From Patiria miniata (lineage: Eukaryota > Echinodermata > Asteroidea > Valvatida > Asterinidae), in NCBI RefSeq assembly GCF_015706575.1, contig NW_024037060.1, positions 4,034,515-4,098,514 on the forward strand: a DNA stretch of 64,000 bases, given 5' to 3'. This document shows, piece by piece, positions 34,319 to 48,800 of this stretch (positions within the stretch are counted from its first letter, which is position 1; each line of letters starts with the position of its first letter). The position numbers were made by a program, and so were the translations under genes. The notes below the pieces were generated by a model. The model was not told the DNA's origin. It did no database searches and saw only the letters and a program-made list of their open reading frames with translations.

Positions 34319-37300
34319 CATTGGTTCATCTTGTTGATAGCGACCTCGCTTGTCACGGACCGGCTGTTATAAGGGAAATAAGATTCAAAACCAGTCTTGG
34401 ACCAATTCTATGAGCCTATTGGCTCTGGTGGGTGCAGTACAGTTTGCTCTATTTTATAAGCTATATAAGACAAAATAGATTGCGGCTTCGATGGCTGGAT
34501 TTATATATATCTAGGATATCTGGTATGTGTTAGCAATATGTCTGATATTTCATTGGCACCTTAAGTAGTGCTGTTACTTTTTCCAGTTACACATAAGAGT
34601 GAGATCTTTTGTCACATCGTGATATCATTCGCGATGATACGGAAAGGCGCCAAACCATTGCCCATTCGCGATTATGCGTGACCACAACTCGCGACTGCCT
34701 ACTCTCCAGCCCGCTCGAGAATGATGAATATCGCCGAATGAGGCCCGGCGAAAACCCTCACGCTGCATCGGAATCACGACTGAAGACGTATCGGTTCATC
34801 TTCAGAATCGAGGATATTGACTTCGGAATTGCGTTTCAAAGCGCAAACAATCGAAGAGAGTGTAAAAAAGAGAGCTTGAGGAATCGCCCAACATGATGAC
34901 GCGTACCGCTCGACGGGAAATCTGCGTTGTCTAATTCAAAATGGTTTGCTTTGGCGGAGGGATACGTGTCAGGCGCCACAGTGACACGGCTGAATTGCCG
35001 TTTGCACACCGTTGTATGTAGGTCGCCCGTTGTGCGTTCATTCTGATGGCAATGTGGATACTAGGAATGGGAGGATGTCCAGGATTTTTTCTCGCTGACA
35101 GCATTCCTATCGTGCGTGGAAGCTGCCTACTGATTGAACTGCTCTCAAATACGAACGAGAACTCGTATCGGGAGCACGTTAATAATCCAGGAATTCGATT
35201 GTGAAATATTTATAGCCCACCTTATTGGCCTAGGTGATTGACATTTCAATTAAAAACATTTTCCTTGAGGAATAAGAATTCAAGAATAATGGAGGATAGA
35301 AACGTGTACAATTATCTTTCGACTGCATGCGATAAACAAAGGAGAATGGTTTTAAATTTGTTCGTCTACATTTTTTTACCGTATTTATTTATTTATTTCA
35401 TTTCATTTTTTTTACCCAGGGAATGCCCAAACAGTTTTCCATTGGGTCCCTGCATACAATACAAATCAATAAATAATGTTACTGAACAAAGTAAAACCCA
35501 TAAGGAAAATTGAAACTCTTCTTGCTCACGTTAACATTGAACTTTAAAAAAAACTGAATCATTTCAGGCCTGAGTTCGTTTGTACAAATGAAACGGTAAC
35601 CTTTTAAGTTTAGATTTTCAGGAAGCTTTTTAACAATAAATTGACTCACATAATTATTTGGACACACCGGTAGTGTGAACCAGTTCTCCTTTCCATCCGC
35701 GGGACACGATGACATGGCTCCGTTGCATGGAGACAATGCCGCGCTGTATACCATTAAAAAAATAATATAAGCCTATGGCACTTTACCTAAAAAGAAAAGA
35801 GAAAAAAGTATCACCAATTTGAAATCTAACTCAGTTGATATTCCTCTGATTTTGTTGTGTTGAACGGGAACACTAGCTTGTTCCCTTTTATTTCATTCAA
35901 TTTTTTTTGTGCTATAATCTTTACAAATCAAATGGGGAAAGATTTAATACAATTTTACCAGAGTGACTTTTGAGATTAGGCTTTTCAAGGAAACGACCTC
36001 AGGTTGTACTGTTGTCGTAAAAGTGCCTTCGGTTTCCCTTTCAATTAAAACAAAATGAACGTGATTCATCAATTCCTCTGGGAAGCGCAAGTCTTTCTCG
36101 ATTGGATTATCGTGATCGCATGACTTTTTTCTTCCGTTTTCGAAATATTGAATTTACAGAATAATGAATTAAAATGTCAATTTGATTGACGATTCTGGTC
36201 ACAATACCTGTCATTTTCAACATACTTATACAAGAACTTTCATTATTTGTACAAAAATTAAGTTAAAATGTCTGAACGCCGTCATGCAGAGGGTTGGTTC
36301 TCATAAATATTTTCTTCAGGCAAGGGTTTTAGCGCCAAAGATTTGACATATTTTAAGTTATTTATAAAACTCCGTCCGTTACTTACTTGAGATGATAAAT
36401 CCTTATAGTTAGAAATTGCTGACAGGGGGCTCTTAATGGGTGGAGGTGGAGAAGTCATACGTGCAATCCCGTCATAACCACAAAGTGTGTAAGTACGATA
36501 TGTTGACGTGCCATTTACGCTTTTCTTATTTGTCAAATTATTACAAAGTCTGATCTATATAGTGAGTCTAGGATAACAGTTTGGTAATGGCGACAATTTC
36601 CTGCAAGGATAGATGAAATACAAGTGATATTGAATAAAGATGTCTAGCTAAAGTCTTTTAAGAAATGTCAATTCCTGAGATGTTTTGAAAATAATAATTA
36701 CAGGAACCGTGGGCAAGACATTGTGTATGTATGTCGCTGATTCTATTCATTTCTTATTTTTCAAAGGGACAATTTTGAACTTTATTTGTATATGTTCTGT
36801 TTTTCCTTGTTCATGTACATTCCGGTCTTCGTAATTGATACGTCGAAGTGTAAGGTAAATAACTGTGGAAATGTTCAGGGTTTATGTCATCTATTCATAC
36901 GTCGTAAATCATTCTCTTTTTCAAAGATGATTTATTTTGAAATTGCACTTTCGGGGCCCGCTGTATCAAATTACTCTTCTTCGGAAAAGGGTCCATTTAT
37001 TATTTCTCGAGCATCGGTTGTGATTATGCTGTGGTAATTTGTCTTTATTTGTGCCTGTTGTTTGTTCTTTATTGCTTTGTGGCGAGTTTGCTTGGGTTGT
37101 TTGTTAGCATGGCTTCCATTTGGTAATTCAGACAACAATGTCCAATTTTAAATGTTGAATTTTCTTATGAATGGACATCAATTCCTGTTTTTACCTTTTA
37201 CGTAGTTCCACTGCGACGTCGTAATTTTTTTTTTTTGGGGGGGGGTTGGTAATTCAATTTGACATAATTATTACAATACAACAGAATACAACATGACCCT

Positions 37301-40300
37301 CGAAAAACTTTTTGCTTTTATACACCTTATCATAAGAACCAGAGTTGTTCCAAAAAAATCCCCGAAAATTCGACACAAACGGGAAATCGACTCGAATAGA
37401 TAACCAAAGCTAGTTCCCACTCTTCCTCGTTCAACATTGACTTTGAAGATGGTCACATTATTTACAAGCTATCGCAGAGTCCCCGGTCAATGTCAACAAA
37501 TCTGTGTCCATACGATGTGTATTCTTCCCCTGGTTTGCTAGACTCATCTCTCAAGTCGTATCTAAACACAGCTGCCCCGAGCCTACAAGCCTCTATAAAC
37601 AAACCGCTTGGTTTGGGTGTTTGCGCCAAACACGGGGCTGATCTTTATTAAACAGTCGACAGGCTGTCCGACTGAGTTCAGTTTATTCGTACCAACTCTC
37701 CCTATTTGTTTTTGTTCTCATTATTTTTGTATGATACATCAGTGTAGAACCTGCCAGCAGCTGGATCGGCTAACTATCTTTACGACTGATTGTTTCTTTA
37801 TATCGTGGTAAGTATTAACCTGCCAATTGCATTAATTATTGCAAATGTCAAGTATCACTGCAAAACGGGAGTGATATCTCGGCAACCTGCGTCCAAAGTA
37901 GAGAAATACGTCAATGAGAAAATTTATGAGATGATTTAATTATTAATGGGAAAGTGTCATCAAAGATAGGCAACATTTTACGTGCTCAATCTTACGCGCA
38001 CTTGCAATGGTCAAGCTTTGTAATTTTAATACCGCGGGCTGGGGCTCCATACGATGACCTTATTGTTTGACCGCGTACTCCCTCGTGGTTTTCGATAGTA
38101 TTAGATCTATCTGAACTGCAGTTCAACAGCGGATAAAAACTCTTGGCTCCCCTGCATTCCGAAGAACAGAGCATGCCGCGATCCTGGATTGAGAGCCGTT
38201 TGGCTACTAAAAGTGGCAACATATCTCAGGGTAGGCCTATTCCTCATGATATCATCCCCGATATGTCACCTTGATGACGACAAGGGACGTTGCCGTGGTA
38301 ACCGAACGGCGGAGTGTGTCCGTACATTGAATTAGGCTCATCCGAACGCGAGTTGCAACACTTGTTGACGGGCTGTACATTTAGCTGGTTGGCATGCAGT
38401 TCTCGGACCGACTGCTAGCGAGTAACCTAACTGCACATTGCTCTAGGCTACTAAATGCTACCAGAGACGCTCGCAACTCCTGCCCTGGTGTAGCCATAAG
38501 TCATCCATGACATTAACATCCATGGATATTGGGTAATAGCTCTTGTGCATTACCGGTTAAGGGCGCTGTTTGATCACAGACACGAATGAAGAGAACTGAA
38601 AGTGTTGTAAAAGTGAAGTTGTCCGATGCAGTCATGTTGCTTTCAACCTACAACATTTCCAATTATAAACGTTCCGAATCCTTTGGACTTTCGAATATCT
38701 TTGGTATAATTGTCTTTAATCCAGATCCCATCTACGTATACGACCTCTACATTCCATAATGGGAATTTGTTTGTAGTATTGATCCAGATACACATCCTGG
38801 CCCACAACACTTTATTCTCACCCCCCCCCCCCCCTTTTCTGTACAAAATGTCAAGAGTATTGTTTGGAAGACTATGTGAGTACTTTTTCAATCTTCAGTG
38901 TTGAACTGACGGATATCAGGTCAATTTTCTGTTGAAAAACATAAGTAATGTTCGTTTTACACACTCTTGGCAATATTTGTTATTACGCTCCGGGGCCGAC
39001 ATACCTAATGGACAACTTAAGTCCAATGCGCACACTGTATTTTTTATCCCTTGTTGAAATAACCTTCAACTTTGGAAAGTCGAGCTGCTTACACAAGAGT
39101 GGAGCAAGAACATCAACTCGCCACGGAATGATGCTTCAGGCAAAATCTAATATATGAGAAGGAAAAACCACACAACCGTTTCCATGGTATTCCACGGAAT
39201 AAACTACAAGCCGCTCTCGATGCTTTATGACTCCGTGTCGAGTGCGTGGCTCGCTCTAGAATTTCCCCTACTTTGGTGAATTTTGGCCGGACTTCAATCA
39301 TTCAAGAGAGGTGAATCCGAACCTGGTTTTTTGCCAGCCCGTTGGCCATGTCGGGACAAAATAAGATCGATACTTGTGAAAGTGCGCGCTGAGTGGCCTT
39401 ACAGCGGAGGGAACCGAATACAGATACACACGGCCCGAGAGTTCCCTTTAAGCTTCGCTTGGAAATTCATGTCACGAATCGGTCATCGAAAGACTTGATG
39501 ATTTTCACGAAACTGCGATGCTGCCACCTATGATACCATCAGTTCAAAAAAGAGTTAATCGCGACTTGCCCGATCAAGGATCAGATAGAATGCAGCTTCG
39601 AACAGATTCAATTCAGTTGGCGCTATTTGTCTCGAGGCGCAACTGAAAGGCTACCAGTGTGTAATATCAATCTCTGGCGTGGAAAGAGGCAACTTGGTAT
39701 TTCGTGTGAGTTTCCCGCACTCTTTACATTTCTTTAGAGAATATGTAACAAGTGTATGAGCTGTATGTTCTCTCTCTTCAAGCTTGGTTACCTGTAGGTA
39801 AATTAATAAGCATTTGTTTCAACGCCTTTATAACAGCTTGTTGAAAAATGCTAGTTGTTGGACATTATTTTAATGTTTTCATCTTACTTTAATTGTCAAC
39901 TTTTCAAAGTCTTGTTAATTCCGTTTCAAAAAAATACCAAGATGATAAGCTCGTTGTATTTTTTCCGGGGGAAAAATAATATCATAGAAAACACGGAAGG
40001 AGAAAAAAATCGATCGCTTGAATATTGCTGACGTACGTGTATTAAGTCAACTTCAAACCCATTTCGCCCCGAATCCTGTTTTCGTGTAATATGAGCGAAT
40101 GTTGGGTGGAATTCGAAACGATTCTCTATACTCGCTGAATCGCATATAATGTTTTTCCCTCGCCGAATATTGCTTTGGGCATCTGGAATGATTCTAAAGC
40201 CTATGCTGTTTCAAAACTGAAATGAAGTTCCTCTTCGCTACATTCTTTTCCCATTAACCGCAAACCAGTTCGAGACTTTCCTGCCTCGCAGGGAGGATCT

Positions 40301-42711
40301 GGGGTAAATTTTGATCCTCCCAGAAATGACTAAACACAGCTGATAGTCTGCTGAGAAATAAAGCTGCAGACTAATTGGGTCACATCCAGAGAAATCCCAG
40401 CAAGATTTGCTCGCGGACAAGACTGTTCTCTTTTCCTGAGCAACTGTTCTAGTCGTATCGATTCGCACAGGTACAGCCCACGTCTTACTTTGTGCATGTC
40501 TAATGAGAATAGATCGGTAATGCATAGTCGTGACGCCGTAGAGAAAACAAGTCAACGGGAGCATTCATGAAAACGCAGCTGACGAAAACTTTCATGTTCA
40601 GGTTTTTTTCCAAGTACAGACCCTGCGGTCTTGTTGAACTATCGATGGTTGAACAGTCGTTTCAAACTCTTTAAAATGAGTTGTCACAGACCCATTCGTG
40701 ATAAATACATGAACATTGTCGGATCTAAGAGGGGGGGGGGGTTCGCAATCCCCACTCCCCCCGTTCAGCCGCTGATATGACTATAATGTTATGATACTAG
40801 TAAAATGGGGCCAAAATAATAAATGGAATACTCAAAGTTCCTAAATGTATTCTCAAATTGCCTCAGAATGCAATAGAAAGCATCAAAGATTTCAAACATT
40901 TCCGGGGAGTATGCCCCCGGTTCTCCCCCCCCCCCCCCCAGCACGACGTGCCTTCGGCATGCCTTCACTCAAATATCAACCATCCCTCTTTCCTGAAAGC
41001 TTCCCTACCCCCACCCCTTTCCAACCACCCCTCCCCTTTCCAAAAGGTTAACACAATCATCTTAGATTCTACGTATTTGGGCCAACAAATCTCCTTCTCG
41101 GAGCTTAGTGAGTCGATAAGCTATACCCGACCATCCTTAGTATCCGAAAGAGATGGTCTTGACTGAAATGGAGTTCTGCGCAACTCGGCAGTACTTGACA
41201 GAGTTTAAAACTGATAATGTTTCTCACAATCATTTACTTTTTTTTTAAGCAGCACCGCATTTCGGAAGACCCAGTGCTCCCTTACCTATTAAACCCCAAT
41301 CAACTTTTGGGGGTGATCTGTCCCTTTCTTTTCTCTCACACAACTTTCTATAGTTACCAAATTATCGGTCCCGTACCGAGGCCCGTACTGTTCCTACCTT
41401 TGCTCTATATACCGGTATCCGTAGAGTATCAGGTGTACACGCCAGAACTACCGGTGCATGATAAGAGTTAAGACAAGCATTTGGGTACAGAGCGACTTTC
41501 AACTGGCGCAGACGTCACCATACCTTGGCAGAATTTGAAGAATTTGTTCTTGAAGACTCAGAACCACCCTGGTCATTAGGTCATTTGTATTTACAACAGT
41601 ACATCCGTAAGTTAACAATCTGCCTAATTACTTATCCGTTACCCGCAGGTCGCTAAATTAAATATTATGCACACTGCAAGATTGTATGTGCTGCATCGCG
41701 GCATCGACATCGGTATAAATACTCAATGCAAATTGAAATTGAAAACTGTTCCGCTGAATTGCCCTTGGATCAAAATACATGTACATCAGTAACATATCGT
41801 GTACCGTATAGCAAACTTTGTCTTCGTTTGTGATAAAAACGCCAAGGAGGTTCCAACTGATTTCATCAGTGTTATTCGAGTTTAATTTCTCAAGAAGAAA
41901 ATCCTAAGAAGCCCTCGAAAGTAATTACCTTGGAAGGACGAATGTCGCAATGATTAAGACAAGCAAGATGTTTCCCTCTAGCGAGCCTCAATTAGCCGGA
42001 TGGATCTCCTGGGTAATTTTCTCATTAGGAGGAAATGATGGTTGGGGCAAGTTACCAAGGACACGAGAAGACACATGAATTTTTGGACAAATTGGATGCG
42101 GCGTGAACTGATCCACAAGAATTCAGCGAGGGAAGGAACATTCGTCGGGCAGGTCTTTCACCTTAGTCTCGCTCATTATGTTAATACGGAGGATTTATGT
42201 TCAGACGGAGATGACATCGAAGGTCATATCGGCTCCTCGCACTGTAATGTAAAACAAAGTTGGGTAAACCACTGTGAAAGTACATGTAGGCCTATGCTAC
42301 ATTATTGTTGGTTAACTCGGGTAAAAATGACCAACATTTAAGACGAACTTGCCAAAGAGTGTATATTTCAAATGTCGACCATGACCTGCGGGTAAAATGC
42401 CAACCCAATTGCCCAACTCTTTTTCAGCGCAGCCCACTAAAAGAGGTATACTCAAAGACTACAAATCGGCATCAGTGATGTGAGGCCGCTCTCAACTGCG
42501 TATTCCAATCGTAGGTTTGAGGGAATTTTATAAACAGTTTGCATAAGGTTTCGGCTGGTAGGCCTATACAAGTTAAATTCATACCCTTTGGTTTCAATTA
42601 ACAACCGACTGCATAATACTATTTAAACTATTTAATATTTTGCTAAATGGTGAAGTTCTGGTGATTAAATTACGCGAGCTCATCAGAATCGTCCGACAGG
42701 ATAGTGTTACC

Positions 42712-42823
42712 CAACCTCGTCCCCAGGGCGCCGATCAGTATGCAACCAGAAGCAGCTCTCTTGCCCTTGTATGTATCATTTACAATGGTATGATGAGATG
42801 CGGACGAGTCTGGTGTATAACAA
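42712..42823 (+). repeat. Dispersed repeat, copy 1 (CTCGTCCCCAGGG family)
   Basis: Shares cNtcgtccccagggNgNcga, cagta, ctct, atcatttNcaNtg and a final agtctggtg with 52611-52733, in the same orientation. Confidence 0.55.
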
Positions 42824-43855
42824 TCCTGCAATACATTTTTAATGTGATGGCTTCAAGGGAACAGACTCGACCAGACAATGTACTATGATTATTACACCCA
42901 CCTATAGACTTGCACTAAAATAAAGAACATTGATAACTGGTTGTGAGAAAGATTGAGCACAATATTTATGTGTAAACGATTAAACACGTTGGGAATTAAC
43001 AGTCAACAAGTTCGCGCAATACGAATCCATTTCTTCCAGTGCAGAATTAATATGGGAAGCAGTTACCCTCGATCCCAGGGTGTGCAATTGAGACCGACGT
43101 AGACATGGAATAGCCCATGAGAACGAGTTGGAGGGCTACTTGATTAGGCTATATAGAATCTTGGGAGCTGAAATGGTTTCTCGAACGATTACAAACCTGT
43201 GATATGTGATTGTAGTTAATTTGTAACGTTTGACCTGTAACTGAACACACACCTGTTTTCAACTGTTCGTTATGATTTAGGCAAAATTTTGAAAAGTTTG
43301 TTTCATTTTCTCAGCGCATAATATGCACCAAATATATGATGAACATATCATGATATATGTATATGTAATCAAAATATGATTTGCACTGAACTTATAAGGC
43401 CTAAATATACAATTAATATATTTAGAAAATCCGGCAGGGTCCATTAAATTTGTTTCGCATCACAACAATTTGTGGAGTCGCCGATATCACACCGAGGCTT
43501 GTTGGCAGCTTTCAAAGACTCGTACGTCGGACGGGTTTCGGTGTTTGGTCACGTTGTCGGCGTGCAAACAACACACCACTCATCCGACGAGAGGGCCCTT
43601 GAACGCGGCTGTCATCTCCCGTTGTGCACGCTCCCGCGTGGTTAAGTGCATCAGACTGCGGGAGTTTCCCCGAACATCTTCAGGGAAATTAATAAAAAAA
43701 AAAAAAGCGACATTTGGAAATGTGCACGAAATGCAAAGCCTCAGTTTGGCTAGGGTACTGAAGGTAATACTCCATGGACCATACTTGGTAGTTGACAGTT
43801 ACTTAAGGCATATTAATTAGTAGCATTCAGAATGAGAAACACGTTTTTGCTGGTC

Positions 43856-44030
43856 GCAGAGGGCCAACCTACAGTCCTCGACTCACTGACTCTCTGACTG
43901 ACTGTCACTTGTGAATAAATAAGACTTGCTTTTTATAGCCTCACGTTTAATTGACCATGACTAATTTCTCTGGGACCATGCGGCTTCACTAGGCTTGCGT
44001 GGTCTTGCTGTACGTACATCTAGTCGAAAA
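43856..44030 (+). repeat. Dispersed repeat, copy A (CTCACTGACT family)
   Basis: Contains actcactgactctctgactg and a downstream gggacc...cttcactaggcttgcgtggt. The same order of blocks occurs at 47040-47300 and 48548-48800. Confidence 0.5.
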
Positions 44031-45701
44031 GTAGTCGAATTAAAATTTGCGGAAGTTTAGAATTGGGCTGATGCAATTTTCATTCTTGCTCTTCGACAAC
44101 TTACCAACGACATTTTGCCCATTGTATCCCGAAGCGACAGTGAGAGCAAAGACCGCGGGTTTGCTTTGGGTACCGTTAAGGTGTGTTTTTCTTGCAAAGC
44201 ATCTCAGAAAGACTTGCAAATCAATGTTAATGTTTTTGAATATTCAACATTATTTGCAACCGAAAGGTTTTTAACCCTGACATTTTGATTAAGGCATCTA
44301 ACAGTATCATCAGAAATGTATTCATCTGCACGCTGCGCCCATTGCACCTGCAGGCTGATCTCATTGTTGCAATATGTTTTCAAAGCACGCCATGCCCTAA
44401 GGCCAATATTGGGATTTTAAACTGATAGGCAGCGAAGCATCACCCCTGGAGTCATGGGGATGTTGTGGACTGCTCAACGCTCCGTGGATAACGAGGTCTC
44501 GGGTCGCACTGTGCAAGCGGGTTCCTCGTACTATCAACTTCCATCCACAAACAGCAAAGGAGCCCCTTGCTAAATCGAGTGGGAGGAATATCTTAAAGAC
44601 ACAAATTACGATGGTCAGAACCGTAAATATTGTCACAAAAGCGCTGTTTTGACAATGCTCGAACCCTAATGGCGAAATGCGTTTCCCCTGGGGGAATTTC
44701 TAAATCAATTTTAGAAGCTTTGATATCTGACAAAATCTGATATAAAAATAACGTTCCGCAAGGTAAACAGATGTGATCATAAACATTGGATGTGCTTTTG
44801 GTGTGTCGTTGAATTGATATAAGCGAATTAAAAGTAAGACTTACAACTTTGTCAAACCTTTTAAATATTATTATCTCCGATAACAAATTCTTGAGAAACT
44901 ATCTGTCTTTTATAATTGAATAAGAAGACTGAAGTTAACAATCAAAACATCATGTTTACGCGTTTGTTTCCCTTTAACGGAGCACGTTTTCCATTCAACA
45001 TCACTTAAAAGTGCACAGATCCACACGGACCGTCCCTAGGGCGCGCTTTCGTGTTAGATTGTACGTTTCGTGTAATTAATTTTGCTAATTGCATTAAAAG
45101 GCGGGGTGCGCTCACCCAGAAAAGCCAATTATTTTTTAATCTCTCCTCACGGAAAAGTCGAAGTGTGCAGGTTTTGGGGAATTCACTGCTGTGGGCCTTC
45201 CTTTGTTTTGATGTACACAATTCATGGTTTTAATCGTTTCTCGCAAGGGCAAGCGTGATCGAGGCGGAAAATGTCATCTCCTGAAGTTCGTTAATTAAAC
45301 AATATATTAATGATTCGTCATTAATCAATTTCTCTTCAACACACCATGCAGCATTCTTAATTCTCATTACAATTTCGATATTTTTTTCCAAAAAGGAAAG
45401 AAGATCGGGTTCTTACTAGCAAATTTCTTCGATTGGCAATCTGTTATTCTATAATGAAGATTTTCAGAAGATATAAACCACGCACTTAGTTTAACATGAT
45501 AAATAATTGCTTGTGTTACAATAAAAAAACACAAAATTGGCGGATTGGATTTATTTTAACAGCCATTGTAGCTAGGCTAACAAAAACGAGAAATGTACCA
45601 TATCCTGGGGGTTTTTTTACTTCACAGTTATAGCTTGAAATATTTGCGTGCAATGTTTTGTACAAATTGACCACATCTCTGTACTTTGCTTTAGTCACCG
45701 T

Positions 45702-45772
45702 GCCGGTCCTACTGCAAAACAAACACCGGTCCAACTTCAAAACAAACATTGGTCCAACTGCAAAACAAACAA
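45702..45772. repeat. Minisatellite, about 23-bp unit
   Basis: About three copies of ggtccaactgcaaaacaaac(acc). Confidence 0.65.
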
Positions 45773-47039
45773 AGTATGAGGAATGTACACACATTTACCG
45801 CGATTCAACACAGTATTAATCCTATCGAAGCTCGTAAATGCCACTTTTACGGTCAATAATAATTGCACAAAACTTTAACACTTGCAATTAACCCGTTGCA
45901 CTTTCAAAACGAGTTTCTTTCACAATGTACCTCGTTTCGTTGTTCTTGGGATTAATTGAAATGAGGTGCACATTATATGAGGCAATTTACGAGCAGCGGT
46001 TTAATGTTGGCCTTTATGGCACGCTACTTACCAACATCTGTTGGTGTCCCATCTCGACTAATTTCATACTTGTGTACAGGCCTAATTGATATAGATTATT
46101 TGGTTAATCTGGTACTCCCAATTAGCTAGAAAGGACCCGCCTATATGTAACTAGGCCAGGCCGGCTGGTTGGTGAGACTGGCGTTGATTGGTCCGAGGTT
46201 ACCTCTATCGTTAGGAGGTATAGCTACGTGTGGAGGTACAGAATTGAGAGAAAACCTCAGATCTTTGTATTGATGAGTCCATTCTCAAGAAAATGAGGAC
46301 TTCTGTTTAGGTTAATCAGCTTGGTTCGTAGGTTGCCTCGTTTAACCATGAGGAGACAGGATCGAATTCCGTAAGGGGTGATTTGAACTATAAGTCTAGC
46401 TTTCTCTAAGAAAAGATGCCATCTTCGGTCATTTAAGATATTTCCCCTTAGAAATTTGATTCAGAGGTTTCAATCAATATGGATCCATCACCAGAAATTT
46501 ATGCCTGAAAGTGAGCAGCTCAAAGAAGCACCTTTATAAGTATCCGACTTTCCGATTCGCACAAACAAATCTTATTGAGAAATATGTCTACACGAAGAAC
46601 CAGGGCCTTGCTTTTAAGAACAAGGAAGATTTTAAAAGGTAATCTGTTACGCGTCATTAGGCTGAAAGGATTATCTGCGTCCATAGAGGCCTCGAGAGGA
46701 CAGGATTACCAGGCATCCGCTCGGAGGTTCTAGGAGTTGGGAAGGATATAACTCACACCTTCGTTGCACGCGACGACGCATCCTTGGGGATGAATAAATT
46801 GAGTGCTTGTGGCATTTGCATCGCACTTGTCCTACTTCTTAGATGCAGGATTGCCGAGAGGGTAGACTGTGATCGAAGAGAGCTGATGAGTCTGACCTCT
46901 TACCATCAAAGAGTCAAAGTAGACGCAGCTGCACTCGTTGGTCACTGCCTTGACCTTGACAAGCTTCTGTCCTGTGACTTGATCCAAATCCGACTCGGCT
47001 CCTGGTGCACTAGAATTCCTATTAACGTAGCTTTTATGT

Positions 47040-47300
47040 GTGCTGGTCCCAGAGGGCCAGCCTAGTGAGTCTTTGTACATATCTCACTGACTGCCTTAGT
47101 GAAAGCCACTGATTGTCATGTGAGCCGCGCAGTGCTATTGTATAGGACTACCCCGTAACGCCAATGAGCCTGGGGCTCAATCCATCCCATTTTGTAGACC
47201 GTATATATGCATGAAAAGACTCCTAGTGAATAGCCATTTTGAATTTTGTGCTCTCAGGAACCACCTTTACTGGGCTTGCCCTGTCTTGTTTTATTGAAGG
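47040..47300 (+). repeat. Dispersed repeat, copy B (CTCACTGACT family)
   Basis: Contains ctcactgactgcc, then gcagtgctattgtatagga and ccccgtaacg, then ggaacca..tttactgggcttgc. It matches copy C over the central block with few changes. Confidence 0.6.
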
Positions 47301-47303
47301 GAC

Positions 47304-47828
47304 CAGGGCCCAATTTCATAGCGCTGCTTAACAGCCAACTTTGTGCTTACCGAGCCTCCATCTATTTCATAGGGACCGTTAGGCAGTAAGCACAGCAAAA
47401 GCAGGCTTAACCTCAGAAGAAAACTTTGCTTAAATCAGTGACGTAACAATAGAAATCTCCATGCGCGCGCAACTGTAAGCACAATCACGGCATGAAATAG
47501 TGCTTAAGCAGCAGCATGATTTTCTGCTATAGTAAGCACAACTTTTCTGCTTACTGTTAAGCAGTGCTATGAAATTGGGCCCAGGGCTCTGCTTACCGCA
47601 GAATTCCGCGTTTACGATCACCATTTTGTGCTAACCGCGCTAGCAGAACAATCCTGTGCTAACCCTGTAAGCACAGAATATCCTTAGTTATACGGAATGA
47701 GCGTGTGTGCAGAAGCCAAAATTCCTCGCTAACCCGTCAAATACGCTTACCGTAAGCACATAATTTTCTGCTACAGTAAGCAGGGATTTTTCGCTAACGG
47801 TAAGCAGGGCCATAAAATTTGGCCCTGG
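47304..47828. mobile_element. Compound foldback MITE, GGGCCCAATTTCATAG ends
   Basis: The outer ends are cagggcccaatttcatagcg (47304) and, inverted, ccagggccaaattttatggc (to 47828). An internal inverted end, ctgttaagcagtgctatgaa plus attgggccc (to 47582), closes a smaller foldback with the left end. The interior repeats gtaagcac and ctgcttac in both orientations. Two nested or tandem copies are likely. No TE protein. Confidence 0.7.
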
Positions 47829-48547
47829 AACATCGTCTTGCAAAACAAAATTTATTAAAAAAATATTTCGTTGAAATATTATTCAGTAAAAGTATTTTTT
47901 TCCGTTAAATATCGATTACGAGAGCTCCTCATAGCCCTTGACTATGTAGGCCTACTCCAAAATGTTTGCACGGCAATCATCAATAGGATTATCCCACACC
48001 AGCAAACATACAAAGTGCATGTCTGTTCCAAACCCTATAGCAAATCGTCTCAGAGTGTTGACTCAATCATGTTCTGACAAACACGTTCGGTAAAGTAAAC
48101 CAAACCTAACCAAACCTGAATCGCACGTGTCATGGTGTTGCTGGTGCCCAATTAGACCTTCTCGTGGAGTGCGTGGGTTTGCCACGAGATTCAAAGCGAT
48201 CACAGAAAGTCTAGGAAACTTTTTTTTAAATCCAAAATAAGTGAAAGCGTAAGTGTAACAGTATGTACATCTAATATGCATTATAAGACTTCGGTTTCAA
48301 CAATACGACAGTTATCACTTTTTCAGAAAAAAAAATTTCCAAGTTAATTTTGAAATCAAAACGATATTAATGGACGTAATTGTGCCAAATCCCTGGTCAT
48401 TCTCCTCACTACTTTATCAGGCAAAACCCCTCCCCCTTAGTCAACGAAGCTCCGCCCCCGTCTTGAGTCCTGAAGGACGATCAGTGTCAGAAAACTTAGC
48501 AAGGCTATTGAATACAAAGCTGTAAGTATGTCTGCTGATGGCAGAGT

Positions 48548-48800
48548 GACCATCCTCTTTTTGCATCTCACTGACTGACTCCCTGACTGACTGTCACTTA
48601 TAAACCGGGCAGTGCTATCGAATAGGATTGCCCCGTAACGTCACGAATGGGCAAAATCCGGTCAATTGTGTACACGCAATGCGTGCAAAGCCCAGACATG
48701 AATATCCATTCGAAATCAATGGAAAAGAATTGTTGGAGCTCTGGGACCCACTTGACCAGACTTGCCTGGTCGTGTTTATTCCGACATCTTACAACTGCTT
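48548..48800 (+). repeat. Dispersed repeat, copy C (CTCACTGACT family)
   Basis: Contains ctcactgactgactccctga, gcagtgctatcgaatagga, ccccgtaacg and gggaccca..tgaccagacttgc. Same orientation as copies A and B. Confidence 0.6.

Larger units (their letters stand above)
30001..42000. other. Non-coding region, no gene recognised
   Basis: Aside from the separately listed foldback elements I see no gene. It contains an aaccgaac-type low-complexity tract (about 31629-31715), poly-G/C runs near 33197, 37225, 38820, 40730 and 40925, and a CpG-rich open stretch at about 34610-34910 with no recognisable protein. Confidence 0.5.
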
